Source: Anaerolineae bacterium | GTDB lineage: Bacteria > Chloroflexota > Anaerolineae > Aggregatilineales > Phototrophicaceae | Reading direction: 5' to 3' | NCBI GenBank assembly: GCA_022822545.1 | Contig: JAJEBE010000057.1 | Location: forward strand, 62,001 to 126,000 | Length of the DNA: 64,000 bases | In this document: positions 8,390 to 17,164 of the stretch, piece after piece | How positions within the stretch are numbered: position 1 is the stretch's first letter | Layout: each line of letters starts with the position of its first letter | Notes under the pieces: model-generated | The model's database searches: none | What the model was told of the DNA's origin: nothing | The model's input: the letters and a program-made list of their open reading frames with translations, nothing else | Program-made: the position numbers and the translations under genes

Positions 8390-9294
8390 TATTGCTCCAC
8401 CCCCCTGTCCAGGAAAACGTAAAACAAGATGGCCAGCGCCAGCGTGATGGCGCCGAGGAGCATGGCGACCGAGCTGCCCGCGCCGAAGTCCAGCTTGCGG
8501 AAGGTCTCGGTATAGATTGTCCAGCCCAGCACATTGGTGGAGTCAGCCGGTCCGCCGGCGGTGAGCACGAAGATAATGTCAAAGACTTTGAGGGCGAAAA
8601 TCATCTCGAAGATGATGACGATGCTGAGCATGGGGCGCAGCAGGGGCAGGGTGATGAAGAGGAAGCGCTGCCAGACCCCCGCGCCATCGACAATGGCGGA
8701 TTCGTAAATGTCGCCGGGGATGGTCTGCAAGCCGGATAGCAGCAGCAAGGTCGCCAGCGGGATATGGATCCAGGAATAGGCGATGACTAGCCAGATCATC
8801 ACGCTGGGCATGCTGCCGAGCACATTCTGATATTCAGTGATGATTCCGATTTCGAAAGCGATGGCGTTGACCAAGCCGTATTGAGGATTGAGCAGCCACT
8901 TCCAAAGCAGGGCGTTCACCACCGACGGGATGGCCCAGGGCACCAGGAGCAGCGCTCTTAGCACGCCGCGCCCCGGGAACTTCTCGTTGAGCAGCAGGGA
9001 GATGAGCAGGGCGATGAAGACGATGAGCACCACCGCCAGGATGGCGAAGGTGAAGGTGGTGCGCAGGGGCTCCCAAAAATCGCTGTCGGTGAGCCAGTCG
9101 GTGTAATTCTCCAGGCCGATGAAGCGTTCGCGGCCGGGGCGCTTCAGGTTCCAGTTGTGCAGGCTGAGGAAGACCGCCATAAGAAAAGGCACGAGGATGG
9201 TGGCGGCGATGATCAACACGGCCGGCGCGCTGAAGAGCAGCGCCATCAGGCCTTGTGACATTTCCTTTTGTTCTGTCTCGCGCCTGGTCTGCAC
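8389..9294 (-). CDS. sugar ABC transporter permease, MalF type
   Basis: A 301-residue inner-membrane permease of the CUT1 family. Membrane segments begin at LMALLFSAPAVLIIAATILV. Hallmarks are the periplasmic FIGLENYTDWL segment and the EAA loop DIYESAIVDGAGVWQRFLFI followed by TLPLLRP, which docks to the transport ATPase. It pairs with the MalG-type permease downstream, overlapping by one base, and follows the substrate-binding protein after a 119-base spacer that contains two hairpins. Confidence 0.9.
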   Translation of the reverse strand: MQTRRETEQKEMSQGLMALLFSAPAVLIIAATILVPFLMAVFLSLHNWNLKRPGRERFIGLENYTDWLTDSDFWEPLRTTFTFAILAVVLIVFIALLISLLLNEKFPGRGVLRALLLVPWAIPSVVNALLWKWLLNPQYGLVNAIAFEIGIITEYQNVLGSMPSVMIWLVIAYSWIHIPLATLLLLSGLQTIPGDIYESAIVDGAGVWQRFLFITLPLLRPMLSIVIIFEMIFALKVFDIIFVLTAGGPADSTNVLGWTIYTETFRKLDFGAGSSVAMLLGAITLALAILFYVFLDRGVEQ

Positions 9295-9317
9295 GGCGGT
9301 CTTCCTTAGATGGTGGC

Positions 9318-9342
9318 GGGTCAGTCACCGACTGACCCCTAC
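9318..9342. repeat. perfect hairpin GGGTCAGTC/GACTGACCC
   Basis: A nine-base perfect stem with a three-base loop lies between the binding-protein gene and the MalF-type permease. A second palindrome follows at 9367-9390. Such hairpins between an abundant binding protein and its permeases commonly protect the upstream mRNA or attenuate the downstream genes; here that is inference. Confidence 0.6.
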
Positions 9343-9366
9343 AGATTCACCTGTTGTAATTGGTAT

Positions 9367-9390
9367 AGGGCGACCCGGTGGATCGCCCGC
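9367..9390. repeat. GGGCGACCCGG...TCGCCC palindrome
   Basis: A member of the GTAGGGGCGAC family, with GGGCGA and TCGCCC arms, in the same spacer as the preceding hairpin. Confidence 0.55.
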
Positions 9391-9413
9391 GATTTCTTGC
9401 ATCGATCGGGGGA

Positions 9414-10703
9414 CTAGTAACCCCAATCTTCCTTCAATTCGTTCCATTCCTCAGCCAGCTCGTTGAGGACCTCGCCCTTATCGGCATCGCCGAGGATGGC
9501 GGCTTGCAGCGGACCCCAACTGCCGATCTCCCAATCGGAGAAGAATGGCACAAAGCGGTAGGGACGCGAGATGGCGTATTCGGATTGCTCGCTCAGCAGG
9601 TCGGGATTGATCCAGCCGGAGAGCGAGTTGCGCACATCTTCGTCTTCATAGAGCGGCGCCGGCGAGAAGCCCAGGCCGAATTCCAGCGCCCAGCGCTTGG
9701 GCACGTAGTATTCGCCAGTGGCATCCTTGCCGCCCAGGAATTGCACCAGTTGCCAGGCGGCATCCTTGTCTTCCGCGCCGTTGGTAATCGCGTACAGGCG
9801 GACGTAGCCCCAGGTGCCGCTGCGAACCTCATCGGTGCCGGGCACGAGGGCGTTCTTGATGTCGCCAGCCACATTAGACTGTTCCGGATCGTTCATCGCC
9901 TTGAGCGTGTAGTCGGTCGTGGTCATGAAGGAGGTGGTGCCGGCCGCCATCAACAGCGTGCCGTCATCATCGGTCAGCGAAGCCGGATCGATCAGGCCGG
10001 CGTCCAGGCCTTCCGTCAGCCAATCGAGCGCCTCCCAGGCGGCGCTGCCCTCGAGATGGAACAAGGGGTTGAAGTCCTCGTCGAAGAGACGGCCCCCGCG
10101 CGAGGCGGTCAGCGTCTCCCATTCGCGCAGCAAGTAGTTCTCGCCGCTGCGCAACTGCATCAAAATGGGATAATCCACCACGCCGGCGTCTTTGATCATC
10201 TGGGCTTGTTCCAGCATCTGGTCCCAGGTTTCGGGCGGTCCATCAACGCTGGCCGCTTCCAGATGCGCCGCGTTGTAGGCCATCGTCTGAACGCCGGAAT
10301 AGTAGGGCAGGCCATAGACCTCGCCATCGTAGGACATCTGCTCGATGATGCCCGCGGGCAGATCCGCCAGCAGTTCATCGGCGCCTTCCAAACCGGATAT
10401 CGGCACGATCCAGCCCGCCGATGCCCATTCCGCCAGGTAGCTGTCGCGGACGTAGGCGACATCGAATTCGGTGCCGGCGACGAAGCTGGCGACCATCTTG
10501 TCGCGGTACTCGTTGCTGGGGAAGGGCAAGAAGACAGCCCCATGGCCCGATTGATCGGTAAAGCGGCCCAGGTTCTCGGTCACGACATCAACTTCGTAGG
10601 GCCAGCCAGTGAGCTTCAAGCCATCATCCTGCGCGCTGACGACGGCGCCAACGAGCAAGACCAGAAGGACGAGAAGCGTGAGTAATTTGTGTGAGCGGAG
10701 CAT
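9414..10703 (-). CDS. extracellular sugar-binding protein of ABC importer
   Basis: A 429-residue solute-binding protein (SBP_bac_1 fold). The signal peptide LLTLLVLLVLLVGAVVSAQ is cleaved after about residue 24. Aromatic-rich motifs such as YGLPYYSGVQTMAYN and FHLEGSAAWEALDWL match sugar-binding relatives. RBS GAGGTG lies five bases before the ATG. The two permeases follow downstream. The ligand cannot be read from the sequence. It is transcribed divergently from the response-regulator gene at 10967. Confidence 0.88.
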   Translation of the reverse strand: MLRSHKLLTLLVLLVLLVGAVVSAQDDGLKLTGWPYEVDVVTENLGRFTDQSGHGAVFLPFPSNEYRDKMVASFVAGTEFDVAYVRDSYLAEWASAGWIVPISGLEGADELLADLPAGIIEQMSYDGEVYGLPYYSGVQTMAYNAAHLEAASVDGPPETWDQMLEQAQMIKDAGVVDYPILMQLRSGENYLLREWETLTASRGGRLFDEDFNPLFHLEGSAAWEALDWLTEGLDAGLIDPASLTDDDGTLLMAAGTTSFMTTTDYTLKAMNDPEQSNVAGDIKNALVPGTDEVRSGTWGYVRLYAITNGAEDKDAAWQLVQFLGGKDATGEYYVPKRWALEFGLGFSPAPLYEDEDVRNSLSGWINPDLLSEQSEYAISRPYRFVPFFSDWEIGSWGPLQAAILGDADKGEVLNELAEEWNELKEDWGY

Positions 10704-10966
10704 TTTTCACCTCGATTACTAACAATACGGCGAACGAACTTGTGCAACTTCTAGCGTCAATCGGGGCCTCCCTCCTCCTGATGATAACTCAAGGTGGACA
10801 GATTTGCGTGAATGGCGACGTGGGGATGCTGGTGTGTTGCTGTGACGGTCGCCCGTTTGGAAAGGCGCGCTACTCTTTGATATAGTCTTTTCCACCTGCC
10901 TAAACTCTAACGCGGCGGTACTGGCGTTGGACTGCCATATTCCTGCCATATTAGCTTGATGCTGCG

Positions 10967-12136
10967 ATGACGATCTATAGTGGCGAATTCGAAGATAATA
11001 TCCGCGACTTGTTGAGCAATCTCTACGACTACTTGAAGCTGGTCGAGAATCCGGTGGCGCGGCAACTGGCGGGCGAGCATAGCGGCAAGGAACGCACGGG
11101 GGCGATTCGCGGCGCGGTCCTGGCGGCGATAGAAGACTTGCGGCGGGAAGATGCCGGGGGGCGGACATCGCGGCGGAACCGCCTCTACCACATACTGCTG
11201 CTCCGTTATATCGAGGAGCAGGGCACCAGCGAGGTCCTGCAGCGGCTGGCTTTGAGTGAGCGGCAATATTATCGCGAGCATCAGCGGGCCCTGCAAACGA
11301 TCAGCCGAGTTATCTGGGACAAACATTTTGCTGGCGCGCGCGCTCCCGAAACAACTTCCCTGGTTGATGAACTGGAATACTTGAGCGTCGATCGGGGCCA
11401 GGCCAGCTTTGACGCCGAAACCGAAATCTTGGCGGCGTTGCGCTCGACGGCAGTGATCGCCCGGCAGCGCGAGATCGACATTCGCGTCGACGGGGCCGGC
11501 GCGCCGGTCCATCTGCAAGTGTCGCAGCCGGTCTTCCGTCAGTTGATGATCTATCTGCTGAATGATCTTATGGCTGGGATGCCGCCCGGCGGGCGGATCA
11601 GCATCGCCTTGGCGACGGAACGAGACGAGCCGACGATCGCCTTTTCCGGTTTGGCGGCGGCGCAGGATATTTGGCAGCGGCTTGGCAGCGACCGCACCGC
11701 GCTGGCGCTGATGAAGAGTGTGAATGCGCGCTTGCAATATGAGCCAGGGCCGCCGCGGCTGACGCTGAGATTCCAGCGGAAAGTTCACCGGGTCCTAATC
11801 GTGGACGACAATCCGGACACCATCGCTTTGTTCAAGCGCTATCTGGCCAAGCAGCCCTATCAGCTCTTGGCGGCGCGGGAAGAAGGCGAGGCGCTGAGTA
11901 TCGCGCAGGGCGCGCCGCTCTTATGCGTCATTTTGGATGTGATGCTGCCAGGGGCGGATGGCTGGCAGATCTTGCAGCGCTTCAAAAATCATCCGTCGAC
12001 TGCGGAACTGCCGGTGCTCATTTGCTCCGTGCTGGAAATGGAGGAACTGGCGCTGTCGCTGGGCGCTGACGGCTACCTGAAGAAGCCGCCGGCCCGTGAT
12101 GAACTGCTGGCGACATTGCAGGAGTGGTCGGGATAA
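10967..12136 (+). CDS. response regulator with degenerate kinase-like N-terminus and C-terminal receiver
   Basis: A 389-residue cytoplasmic protein. The C-terminal 115 residues are a CheY-like receiver: VLIVDDNPD near residue 276, phospho-acceptor Asp about 324 in CVILDVMLPGADGW, and the conserved lysine in GYLKKP near 367. The first 120 residues contain a basic helix-turn-helix-like region (RRNRLYHILLLRYIEEQG...LALSERQYYREHQRAL). The middle (about 140-270) looks like an eroded histidine-kinase ATPase domain without clear N, G1 or G2 boxes. A receiver at the C-terminus behind an HTH-like region is the reverse of ordinary regulators. It has no adjacent sensor kinase and is divergent from an ABC importer, which it may control. 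Confidence 0.7.
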   Translation: MTIYSGEFEDNIRDLLSNLYDYLKLVENPVARQLAGEHSGKERTGAIRGAVLAAIEDLRREDAGGRTSRRNRLYHILLLRYIEEQGTSEVLQRLALSERQYYREHQRALQTISRVIWDKHFAGARAPETTSLVDELEYLSVDRGQASFDAETEILAALRSTAVIARQREIDIRVDGAGAPVHLQVSQPVFRQLMIYLLNDLMAGMPPGGRISIALATERDEPTIAFSGLAAAQDIWQRLGSDRTALALMKSVNARLQYEPGPPRLTLRFQRKVHRVLIVDDNPDTIALFKRYLAKQPYQLLAAREEGEALSIAQGAPLLCVILDVMLPGADGWQILQRFKNHPSTAELPVLICSVLEMEELALSLGADGYLKKPPARDELLATLQEWSG

Positions 12137-12212
12137 GTGTTGCAAGTCCAGGCCGCGAAGCAAAAATGCGCCATGTCTTCGGCCGATTGCCTGAGGATAC
12201 GCGGGGCTGTCT

Positions 12213-12920
12213 TTAGCCCTCCAGCAAGAGACCGCTCTTGCGCTCGAAAGAATACAGGCTGCGCGGACGCATCAAGGTCACGGCGCGGTCGTATCCGCCG
12301 AGGGCGCCCCGAGCTTCTCCCAAGGCCTTGTAATAATCCCAATAGCGAAAGCTGGAATAACTCTCCCGCATGAGGGCATGCGTCTTCAAAAGCTTGAGAT
12401 AGTCGTCAAAGACATCGCTGACATCGAGATAGATATCGGCGTTGTACCCTTCCATATCCTCCCAGTTTTCCGAAAAGAGGACGGCTTGCGGCGAATGCGC
12501 CGGGTGTTCGCGTTCGAAGGCGGGTAAGCCGGCGCGGAATAAGGCCTTCATGACCACGTCATGCGTGTTGTTGTGGTCGATGTGGAAGCTGCCCTTCCAA
12601 TGGGTGATGATGAGGGTGGGTCTGTACTTGCGGATGAGATCCGCCATCAGCCAGATTGAGCGATCGTCAACCGGCAATTCGCCATCGCCATAAGGCAGGA
12701 GTTCCATGTTGGCGCCGATAAACTCGGCCGAGGCCTGCGCATCCGCCAGGCGCATCTTGAGATAGTCCTGCGCGCTGAGCGTAGGATGGCCCTTTTCGCC
12801 CGTCGTCGCATGCACGACGGTGATATCCCAACCGGCTTTCTTGTGCTTCAACATGACGGCGCCCGCCATGTTCTCGGCATCGGATATGTGGCCGCCAACG
12901 ACCATCAGGTGTCCGGACAT
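12213..12920 (-). CDS. PIG-L / LmbE-family deacetylase
   Basis: A 235-residue zinc-dependent N-deacetylase-like protein. GGHISDAEN near residues 9-17 takes the place of the family's AHPDDxE metal motif (the first aspartate of DD is Ser here, the second Asp is kept). HIDHNNTH near 113-120 supplies the other metal histidine. Relatives remove acetyl groups from GlcNAc conjugates, as in GlcNAc-PI, MshB and BshB. It is the last gene of a nine-gene minus-strand block with two sugar importers, a NamZ-like muramidase and a tandem GNAT. A deacetylase role in amino-sugar use fits but is inferred. Confidence 0.82.
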   Translation of the reverse strand: MSGHLMVVGGHISDAENMAGAVMLKHKKAGWDITVVHATTGEKGHPTLSAQDYLKMRLADAQASAEFIGANMELLPYGDGELPVDDRSIWLMADLIRKYRPTLIITHWKGSFHIDHNNTHDVVMKALFRAGLPAFEREHPAHSPQAVLFSENWEDMEGYNADIYLDVSDVFDDYLKLLKTHALMRESYSSFRYWDYYKALGEARGALGGYDRAVTLMRPRSLYSFERKSGLLLEG

Positions 12921-12944
12921 ACGTTATTTCTCCTTATCTCTTCT

Positions 12945-13886
12945 CTACAGGTCTTTGCGCATTACAGCGAATTCCCGCCGACGCTCGAAGCCGGCGAGCG
13001 AATACAAGCGGGCCGCGTCCTCATCTGTCCAGAGGAAATAGGCAAAAAAGATATGTTTGGCGCTCATCTGCTCCAGGCACTTGAAGAGCAACATTCTGCC
13101 TATTCCTCGATTGCGACAATCCGGACGAACGCCGAAAGGTCCATAGCGTTCGTTGCGCTGTTGACAGAAGCCCACCACCTCGCCCTTGTCTCGCGCGATC
13201 AGGAAAGCAATGCGATGCGGGCTATCGCCGAAGTATTCGAGCAGGTAACTCTGAGCATGCCGAAACCAGTCCCAGCCGAAGTGCTCGACCAAAAATGGCA
13301 TCAAGTCGGGTATATCGGTGGCTTCAATCGGTCGGATTGTCAGGCCGTCTTCGGCTTCGCTGCGGTCGATGCGGGCTTGGATCTCGGCCGGGATTTGAAA
13401 GCCGCTCAGGTCCGCCCCCATGCTGATCGCCTGATACAAGGTCCTGAAGCCGACGCGTTCTTGCAGGTAGCGGATGGTATCGGGATAGGCCTGTGTGTCT
13501 ATGCCAGGCACAAAATAATTGGGCACATAAGGCGAGATATCAACATTGGTCCGTCCCTCTTCCCGCAGCTTGTCGATGATATGCGTGAAGAGAGCGCTGC
13601 CGATGCCGCGGCCGCGGTAATCGGGATGAACGCCAAAGGCGGTGATCCAGGCTTCAGCCGGGTCCATGCCTTGCAGAAAATAAGGCACTCGCCGCGCCAG
13701 ACAGAGAATGAAACCGACCACGCGCCCGTCCTCGACAGCCACGGGCAGGTAATCGGGGTGGAAGTTGGGATCGAGCAAGACTTGACTGCGGAAGAGGCTG
13801 TCGCTGATGCGATCGCTGGACATGGCGCGCTGCCATACATCCAGCAGTTCAGATTCGTCTTTGCCCCGGAATGATCGGATTTCCAT
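12945..13886 (-). CDS. tandem GNAT N-acetyltransferase
   Basis: A 313-residue protein with two GNAT domains. The acetyl-CoA loop of the first is AFGVHPDYRGRGIGSALFTH near residues 88-107; that of the second is FGVRPDCRNRGIGRMLLFKC near 252-271. Tandem GNATs include mycothiol synthase MshD and many unassigned enzymes. It is sandwiched between a permease gene (9-base gap) and a PIG-L deacetylase (24-base gap), so it is probably co-transcribed. The pairing of a deacetylase and an acetyltransferase suggests swapping of acyl groups on an amino sugar. The substrate is unknown. Confidence 0.82.
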   Translation of the reverse strand: MEIRSFRGKDESELLDVWQRAMSSDRISDSLFRSQVLLDPNFHPDYLPVAVEDGRVVGFILCLARRVPYFLQGMDPAEAWITAFGVHPDYRGRGIGSALFTHIIDKLREEGRTNVDISPYVPNYFVPGIDTQAYPDTIRYLQERVGFRTLYQAISMGADLSGFQIPAEIQARIDRSEAEDGLTIRPIEATDIPDLMPFLVEHFGWDWFRHAQSYLLEYFGDSPHRIAFLIARDKGEVVGFCQQRNERYGPFGVRPDCRNRGIGRMLLFKCLEQMSAKHIFFAYFLWTDEDAARLYSLAGFERRREFAVMRKDL

Positions 13887-13895
13887 AAGCGTCCA

Positions 13896-14735
13896 TTATC
13901 CTTTCAAGCCTGTGAGCGCGATTCCCTTAATGAAATAGCGCTGCAAGAAGATGAATACAAATAACATCGGAATGACGGCGACGGCAGTGCCGGCCATCAG
14001 CAAGTTGGTATTATCGGCATAGAGGCTCTTCATCGAATTGATGCCGAGGGGCAAGGTCATCAGTTCGCGGCTGTTGATGACCAGCAAGGGCCACAGGAAG
14101 GCATTCCAGGAACCGATGAATGTGAAAGTGCCCAGGGTAGCCAAAGCTGGTTTGACCAGCGGTAGGACAATCCGCCAGAAGATTCTTAATTCCGACGCGC
14201 CGTCGATGCGGGCGGCGTCGATCAACTCGTCCGGCAGGCTTACGATGAACTGGCGCATCAAGAAGATGCCGTAAGCGGAGGTGAGCCCGGGCACGACCAG
14301 CCCCTGATAGGTATCGATCCAGCCCAACTGCCGCACGATGAAAAACACCGGGATGAGCGTCACGAAGAAGGGAATCATCATGGTCGCCAATATCAGGTAA
14401 AAGAGGGCTTCCCGGCCCGGAAAGCGGTACTTGGCGAAGGCGAAGCCAGCCAGCGAACTGCTCAGCAGCACCCCGAAAACGATCAAGCCCGAGGTGAAGA
14501 GGCTGTTGAAATAGAGCCGCCCAATGGGAATGGATTCGGTCAAGTCGATGTAGTTGCCGAACTGCGGTTCGGCCGGCAGCCAAACGGGCGGGCGCAGTTG
14601 AATCTCGCCGGCGGTCATCAGCGAGGCGATGATCATCCAAACAAAGGGGAAGACCATGACGAAGGCGCCCCCGAACAAGACCAGATATTTGACGGCCGAG
14701 CCCATTGGTTGCAGCGGAGATGAATGGTCCGACAT
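13896..14735 (-). CDS. sugar ABC transporter permease, MalG type (second system)
   Basis: A 279-residue inner-membrane permease. The first membrane segment is YLVLFGGAFVMVFPFVWMII. The EAA loop is ELIDAARIDGASELRIFWRI (about residues 174-193), followed by VLPLVKPAL. The C-terminus FIKGIALTGLKG is typical of CUT1 MalG-type permeases. It lies 5 bases behind its MalF-type partner and 9 bases ahead of the GNAT gene. Confidence 0.9.
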   Translation of the reverse strand: MSDHSSPLQPMGSAVKYLVLFGGAFVMVFPFVWMIIASLMTAGEIQLRPPVWLPAEPQFGNYIDLTESIPIGRLYFNSLFTSGLIVFGVLLSSSLAGFAFAKYRFPGREALFYLILATMMIPFFVTLIPVFFIVRQLGWIDTYQGLVVPGLTSAYGIFLMRQFIVSLPDELIDAARIDGASELRIFWRIVLPLVKPALATLGTFTFIGSWNAFLWPLLVINSRELMTLPLGINSMKSLYADNTNLLMAGTAVAVIPMLFVFIFLQRYFIKGIALTGLKG

Positions 14736-14740
14736 CGCCC

Positions 14741-15685
14741 TCAGTCCTGGTAAGTGCGGTCTCGCAAGAGGCGGACCTGCACGATGGTGATCAGCATGAT
14801 GATAGCGAAGAGGATGAAGGCCATGGCGGAGGCCCGCCCCATGCGCGAGAATTTGAAGGCGGTATTGTACATGTGCAAGACCACCGTCATCGAACTATTG
14901 GCCGGCGCGCCGCCGGTAGTAGCGAAGACGAGATCAAAGACCTGTAAGGCGCCGATGGTATTGGTAACGACGACAAAGAGCATCACCGGGCGGAGCAAAG
15001 GCAAGGTAATAAAGCGAAACTCCTGCCATTTGCCAGCGCCATCGACCTGCGCCGCATCGTAATAATCTTGCGGGATGCCCTGCAAACCTGCCAGGAAGAT
15101 CACAATATAGTAGCCGACGTACTGGTAGATAGCGATAAAGACGAGCGTCATCAACGCCTGGCTGGGTCCGCTTAAAAATGGCTGGCGCGGCAAGCCAAAG
15201 GCGGTGATGACATTGTTGACGACGCCGTAATTGCGATTGAAGATGAAGGAAAACATCACCGCCAAGGCCAATGGCGCGGTGATGACCGGCATGAAATACA
15301 GCACTCGCCAGACCGTGCGCCCGCGAATGCGGCTGTTGAGCAGAAGCGCGAAGCCCAGTCCCAGCGCGGTATTTGCCCCGACGCCGCCGATCGCGAAAAG
15401 AAATGTGTTGCCCAGGGATTTTAGAAAGACCGGGTCTTTTGTCAGCAGGTAGCTGTAGTTGCTCAAGCCGCGCCAGGGCATCTCGTTGACGGGCGAAAGC
15501 ATGTCCCAGCGGTGCAGGCTCACCCAGCCGGAAAATAGAATCGGCCCCAAGAGGAATACGAGCAGGGCGACGATCGGCGCGGAAACGAAGACGTAAGCCC
15601 AGAGCATGCGCCGCCGCATCAGCGCGCTCTTGGGAATCTCTGGCAGCCACCAGGCGGTCTTCGAGGCGTGGGAGGACATTAGCAT
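14741..15685 (-). CDS. sugar ABC transporter permease, MalF type (second system)
   Basis: A 314-residue inner-membrane permease with the usual long first segment AYVFVSAPIVALLVFLLGP, WRGLSNYSYLL in the external region, and the EAA loop DYYDAAQVDGAGKWQEFRFI with TLPLLRP. The start may be the ATG at 15685 or the one at 15679; neither has a strong ribosome site. It follows the second binding protein after a 123-base spacer and precedes the MalG-type partner by 5 bases. There is no ATPase gene nearby. Confidence 0.9.
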   Translation of the reverse strand: MLMSSHASKTAWWLPEIPKSALMRRRMLWAYVFVSAPIVALLVFLLGPILFSGWVSLHRWDMLSPVNEMPWRGLSNYSYLLTKDPVFLKSLGNTFLFAIGGVGANTALGLGFALLLNSRIRGRTVWRVLYFMPVITAPLALAVMFSFIFNRNYGVVNNVITAFGLPRQPFLSGPSQALMTLVFIAIYQYVGYYIVIFLAGLQGIPQDYYDAAQVDGAGKWQEFRFITLPLLRPVMLFVVVTNTIGALQVFDLVFATTGGAPANSSMTVVLHMYNTAFKFSRMGRASAMAFILFAIIMLITIVQVRLLRDRTYQD

Positions 15686-15808
15686 TCCCGGCCCGGCCCC
15701 TCCCCAAGTAAATGAGGAGGGGCGTCTTCAGGCTTGCTTGGCGTATACGATAGCTGAAATGCGAGCAGGCTTGCCCCAGCCCTCGCTCGGCTTGTGGTTC
15801 TGGAAAGC

Positions 15809-17113
15809 CTATTCCTCAGCCATCATCCTTTGCTCTTCCAAGATGGCATTCGCCTGCATTTCGACCGATGCCAGCGCGTCTTCCGGCGTCGTCATCCCCG
15901 CTAGGACGGCTTCAATCTCGACCTGCAGCAGAGTCTTGATCTCCTGACCGCCGGCGACGATCTGTTCCGGCCGCGCATAAGCGGAGGCGGCGACGAATGC
16001 CGAGACATAATGATCGCTCATGGACTCGGCGAAGGCGGCTTGGTCATGGTCAAAGCTCGGGATGGCGCCGAGCGCGTTGACGAGGAAGTCCCCAATCGCG
16101 GAACCAGCGCCTGCTTCATGCTCGGCATTCATCCAGTGGATGAAGTCCCAGGCGGCCGGTTTGTTGGGCGAATTGGAATCGACGGCGAAGAGCCAGGTAT
16201 AGGCGATGCTCGACGGCGCATCACCGCTCGGTCCCACAGGAATCTCGGCGACGCCGACTTCTGTATCGAAGTCGATGCCTTCGGCCGCGCGCAGCGTCGC
16301 CCGCCACCATGGCGCCATGATCACCATGCCGACAGTGCCGCTGGGGAAATCACCCAAACCGTTGATACTGGGGTCGGTGCCCCCGCTCGCCACCAGATCG
16401 GCGTATAGTTGCAGCGTCTCGATGCCTTGCTCGCTGTTGAATTCCGCAACCGTGCGATCTTCGCTCAGGTAATTGCCGCCGTTCGAGAAGAGAAGGGCGC
16501 TGAAAGGATGCACGATGCCGGAGTCCCACCCGGGCATGACACCCACGCCGACTTGACTGATGGCGCCCGTATCATCAACCTGCGTGATGGCGGCGGCGAT
16601 TTCCTTGAGTTCCTCCCAATTCGCCGGCGGCGCGTCATAACCCGCTTCCGCCAGCAGCCGCTTGTTGTAGACGAGCAGGTAAGGATTGACCTCGGTCGGA
16701 TACCCCCAGGTTTGTCCATCGGGGGTGCTGACGGCGTCGATGGTGCCCTGGGCGACATTCTCGTCAATATAGCTCAGCGAATCCTGGGGCGGCTCGGCCA
16801 GGACGCCGGCGTTGACGAAGTCCGGCAGCCACAGGTGATAGAAGTGGTAGACATCGGCGCTGATGCCGGCGGTGCGGCCGGTAATGATTTTTGTCCGCAA
16901 TTCGCCAAAGTCGACCGTGACCAACTCGACCGCGACATCGGGGTTCTCCGCCATGTAAGCGTCAATGATGGCTTGCTGCGCCGCCAATTGATCTTCCGTG
17001 CCCCAGTGCGTCAGCATCGTCAAGGTAGTGTCTTGCGCCAGCGCGACCGAACTGCACGCGACTAATAATAAGCCGAGCAATGCCAGACAAGAAAGCAATC
17101 GTTTAGGATTCAT
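15809..17113 (-). CDS. extracellular sugar-binding protein (second system)
   Basis: A 434-residue solute-binding protein. The ATG at 17113 follows GGAGGAAG with good spacing and starts MNPKRLLSCLALLGLLLVAC, a lipoprotein-type signal (LLVAC-SS near residue 20), though cleavage after ALAQ is also possible. LTHWGTEDQLAAQQAIIDAY and NPYLLVYNKRLLAEAGYDAPP are typical of CUT1 binding proteins. A weak promoter (TTGAAA, 17 bases, GATTAT) may lie between it and the NamZ-like gene just upstream. Ligand unknown; a muropeptide-derived or other amino sugar is suggested only by neighbours. Confidence 0.87.
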   Translation of the reverse strand: MNPKRLLSCLALLGLLLVACSSVALAQDTTLTMLTHWGTEDQLAAQQAIIDAYMAENPDVAVELVTVDFGELRTKIITGRTAGISADVYHFYHLWLPDFVNAGVLAEPPQDSLSYIDENVAQGTIDAVSTPDGQTWGYPTEVNPYLLVYNKRLLAEAGYDAPPANWEELKEIAAAITQVDDTGAISQVGVGVMPGWDSGIVHPFSALLFSNGGNYLSEDRTVAEFNSEQGIETLQLYADLVASGGTDPSINGLGDFPSGTVGMVIMAPWWRATLRAAEGIDFDTEVGVAEIPVGPSGDAPSSIAYTWLFAVDSNSPNKPAAWDFIHWMNAEHEAGAGSAIGDFLVNALGAIPSFDHDQAAFAESMSDHYVSAFVAASAYARPEQIVAGGQEIKTLLQVEIEAVLAGMTTPEDALASVEMQANAILEEQRMMAEE

Positions 17114-17164
17114 TTTCTTCCTCCATATAATAATCGTGAACAGACCTAAGGCTTTCAACACCGT

